The translations under genes were made by a program, and so were the position numbers. Below, piece after piece: positions 31,822-33,560 of a stretch of 33,560 nt of DNA. The stretch is from JAVVXB01 sp036651815 (GTDB lineage: Bacteria > Bacillota > Clostridia > Christensenellales > CAG-138), in contig JAVVXB010000034.1 in the NCBI GenBank assembly GCA_036651815.1, positions 1-33,560 on the forward strand, in the 5' to 3' direction. Within the stretch, counting starts at the first letter, position 1. Every line of letters starts with the position of its first letter. The notes beneath the pieces were generated by a model. That model was not told the origin of the DNA, searched no databases, and saw only the letters and a list, made by a program, of their open reading frames with translations.

Positions 31822-33297
31822 CTATTTCATCAATACGATGGCTTGCCCTTCGCGCAGTGGATCACACAGATCTGCATTCCATACTCGTAGTGTGGACAGC
31901 GGCACCGAGAAACGCTTGCCAATGTCCCATAGGGTTTCGCCAGCATCCGCGCAATAGATCAAAATTCCGTTGTAGGGACAGGGAATGCCACCGTTGGTTA
32001 GTTCCTCGGCCAGTTGGGTTGGTTCTGTACGATACAGTACGGCAAGACCGCTGAGCAGCACGCTCAGCGTCAGCGTACGCCCGGTTCCTCCCGGCGTAAC
32101 GGATAGCACGCAGATCTGTATCTGCGCATCCGGGGTGAACGGGACAGAAAAATCCAACTGTATAGGGATATCCTCGGCGAAGCTATGCAGTTTCCCCTCA
32201 TCGCAGCGGTATACCATAGAAAGCAGCAGCATTACATCTGTGCCCAACATGCCGCTCCGCTCATAGACACCTGTCACCACAGGCATGGCACAGGCGTAGA
32301 TTGGCATGAGGGCATCGGGCAGGTGCTTGGGAATCATCACGTTCTCCTGAATGGAAAATGTTTGCTGGACGGCACCTGTGCAGCACAACCTGTCGAGCTG
32401 TACACTGCGGCAGGTAAATGATGCGGCGGCGTCATAAGCATCCAGCAGCACACTGTATTCGCTGGTTTCTACGCCGTATAAACGAATTTTCAATACGGCT
32501 TCTGTGTCAACCAGACCAAAGCTTACATCCGTTGCGACCACAGAAATGGATTCTACAGCACAGGTTGCCCAGATGCTTGATAGATACGGAGCATCAAAGG
32601 AACAATTAAATGCTAGATTGATCTGCATGGAATGCAGGTCATCGGCCTCGTTTTCCGTCAGCACGGTAACCATCAGCCGCCCATCGGCTTCGCAACTGGA
32701 TGCGCCGCTGTAAGAAACACCCGTAATCTGTGCCGTTCCATGGTACAGTAGCACACGGCTAACGCCCTTGGCATCCACCTCTTCACGTATGCGGTGATTG
32801 AGTTCTCCAAGCAGTACGCGCCGCTTAATTTCCATTTTAGAGCAGCGTTTTTCAAGTCCCGCAGCCCCGGTGATGTCCGTCACAAATGGCGTGGTAACTG
32901 GCGCGGTTACAAATACCGTCAGTTCCAGCACTGCGGTCATCTTGAGCCGTAACGTATCCGGCTGCACGCTACACTCTAATACCTGGGCGGTTACTTCCGC
33001 CGTCATGCCTGGGGTTACACCCTCCATTTCCACCGTTTGCGTAAATGTGGATTGCGCCGTAAAGCCGAATGTATCACCCGAGAGCGACTGGCACATAAGA
33101 AACAGCTCCAGCCGCCCGATTACCTTGATTACGCCTGCAACGCATTCCGCATTGTCCACAAACGCACGTGCGGATGCGGACAGCACATTTGCGGCGTCCC
33201 GTCCGCCCGGCAGCGGAATTTCGCTGTTGGTGAGCGACTGCGAAACCTTTCTACCGAACATGGTGGATAGTCCCAGCAAGCTTGTCTGAACGTCCAT
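31822..33297 (-). CDS. SipL-like DUF3794/LysM spore-coat morphogenesis protein
   Basis: A 491-aa protein with about three DUF3794-type beta-rich repeats (roughly 15-130, 165-280, 300-425) and a C-terminal LysM domain (about 445-491; YCADAGETLWDIGKRF...LREGQAIVLMK). This layout is that of SipL, the Clostridioides difficile protein that binds SpoIVA through LysM and is needed for coat assembly around the forespore. AGGAGG followed by a 7-nt gap fixes the ATG at 33297 over upstream in-frame starts. A sigma-E-like promoter lies just upstream, as expected for mother-cell expression. Immediately after the stop, another frame stays open for about 35 codons up to 31730, so the C-terminus may be altered. 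Clostridia can carry several DUF3794/LysM paralogues, so orthology to SipL is not certain. Confidence 0.85.
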   Translation of the reverse strand: MDVQTSLLGLSTMFGRKVSQSLTNSEIPLPGGRDAANVLSASARAFVDNAECVAGVIKVIGRLELFLMCQSLSGDTFGFTAQSTFTQTVEMEGVTPGMTAEVTAQVLECSVQPDTLRLKMTAVLELTVFVTAPVTTPFVTDITGAAGLEKRCSKMEIKRRVLLGELNHRIREEVDAKGVSRVLLYHGTAQITGVSYSGASSCEADGRLMVTVLTENEADDLHSMQINLAFNCSFDAPYLSSIWATCAVESISVVATDVSFGLVDTEAVLKIRLYGVETSEYSVLLDAYDAAASFTCRSVQLDRLCCTGAVQQTFSIQENVMIPKHLPDALMPIYACAMPVVTGVYERSGMLGTDVMLLLSMVYRCDEGKLHSFAEDIPIQLDFSVPFTPDAQIQICVLSVTPGGTGRTLTLSVLLSGLAVLYRTEPTQLAEELTNGGIPCPYNGILIYCADAGETLWDIGKRFSVPLSTLRVWNADLCDPLREGQAIVLMK

Positions 33298-33339
33298 AGC
33301 CATTCCTCCTGTTTTCCGGTGTTGACTCATCACTAAAAC

Positions 33340-33369
33340 ATGGTATGATCTTCCGTTGCCAGACATGAC
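33340..33369 (-). promoter_or_regulatory. Sigma-E-like sporulation promoter of the SipL-like gene
   Basis: On the minus strand, GTCATGTC (33362-33369), a 14-nt spacer and CATACCAT (33340-33347). This is close to the sigma-E consensus recalled for Bacillus and Clostridia (about GTCATATT and CATACAAT, 13-15 nt apart). It lies about 35 nt before the AGGAGG of the gene. Confidence 0.5.
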
Positions 33370-33410
33370 CTAAAAATGTTCGAGTAAGCAAAAATAGTTT
33401 TTTTAACAGA

Positions 33411-33439
33411 TTGACTTGCGTGTCTTTCGGGTCTATGAT
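33411..33439 (+). promoter_or_regulatory. Sigma-A-like promoter of the glutamate dehydrogenase gene
   Basis: TTGACT (33411-33416), a 17-nt spacer and TATGAT (33434-33439), an almost consensus promoter about 65 nt ahead of the ATG at 33506. Confidence 0.75.
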
Positions 33440-33452
33440 AAAAATATATTAT

Positions 33453-33476
33453 AAAAGATATATTATTATATCTTTT
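33453..33476 (+). promoter_or_regulatory. AT-rich hairpin in the gdh leader
   Basis: A perfect 10-bp inverted repeat AAAAGATATA/TATATCTTTT with a 4-nt loop TTAT, between the predicted transcript start and the ribosome site (GGGAGG, 33495-33500). It could be an operator dyad or an mRNA hairpin. No regulator can be named. Confidence 0.5.
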
Positions 33477-33505
33477 AAGAAATTCAAATATAGTGGGAGG
33501 CTTTT

Positions 33506-33560
33506 ATGAACGCATACATTCAGAGAGTACTGGAAGAAACCAGGAATCAGAACACAACCG
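33506..33560 (+). CDS. gdhA: Glutamate dehydrogenase, N-terminal fragment (cut by window end)
   Basis: Only 18 codons are visible: MNAYIQRVLEETRNQNTT. This strongly resembles the N-terminus of clostridial hexameric glutamate dehydrogenases, which start with a helix of the type MNAY-x2-RVLEE. GGGAGG five nt upstream and a near-consensus promoter support a real, well-expressed gene. The enzyme interconverts glutamate and 2-oxoglutarate plus ammonia. Coenzyme preference and completeness cannot be judged from this fragment. Confidence 0.65.
   Translation, partial: MNAYIQRVLEETRNQNTT

Overview
The window reads as one chromosomal segment of a Clostridia-type Firmicute. The evidence is the housekeeping order (radA; dnaX-ybaB-recR; tsaD; a degV family gene; a WalJ-type hydrolase; rlmH), the strong Shine-Dalgarno sites, sigma-A type promoters, and a SipL-like DUF3794/LysM protein preceded by a sigma-E-like promoter, which points to a spore-forming lineage or one descended from it. 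I cannot name a genus. No insertion sequence, prophage, CRISPR array or rRNA was seen. One 100-N scaffold gap (4897-4996) lies inside a tandem repeat.

Layout. 1-2765 (minus): a membrane-anchored protein of unknown function, radA, then a degenerate tRNA copy and tRNA-Arg(CCG). 2863-6944 (plus): dnaX, a 95-bp tandem repeat array, ybaB, recR and a SAM methyltransferase. 7089-9392 (minus): a TIGR01906/DUF1461-like membrane protein and tsaD. 9545-11760 (plus): a DegV family protein, a WalJ-like metallo-hydrolase and rlmH. 11761-12351: a long gap with no convincing gene and a promoter near its end. 12352-25029 (plus): a surface polysaccharide cluster of tightly packed genes closed by a CDP-alcohol phosphatidyltransferase and a bidirectional terminator. 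25192-28700 (minus): an MFS transporter with a TRIC/UPF0126 channel, then a PII-like protein with a cation:proton antiporter. 28760-31660 (plus): a six-helix zinc-ribbon membrane protein and a phosphohexomutase. 31822-33297 (minus): the SipL-like protein. From 33506 (plus): the first codons of a probable glutamate dehydrogenase gene.

The most distinctive region is the polysaccharide cluster. It holds five glycosyltransferase domains in four genes (one gene is a tandem GT4-GT4 fusion), a Wzx-type flippase, UDP-glucose dehydrogenase and a UDP-glucuronate 4-epimerase. It also holds a single protein that joins an O-antigen polymerase/ligase-like membrane domain to a TupA-like ATP-grasp domain, translationally coupled to a CapA-like protein. 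TupA-like enzymes and CapA are both linked to polyglutamate or teichuronopeptide polymers. My inference is that this cluster makes a uronic-acid polysaccharide that is decorated with amino acids or peptide. That product is not shown by the sequence.

Spacing and overlaps suggest these transcription units: unknown membrane protein-radA; ybaB-recR-methyltransferase; DUF1461 protein-tsaD; degV-walJ-rlmH; the 12-kb glycan operon; MFS-TRIC; PII-antiporter. Two genes have promoter elements so close to the start codon that leaderless or internally started mRNAs are possible.
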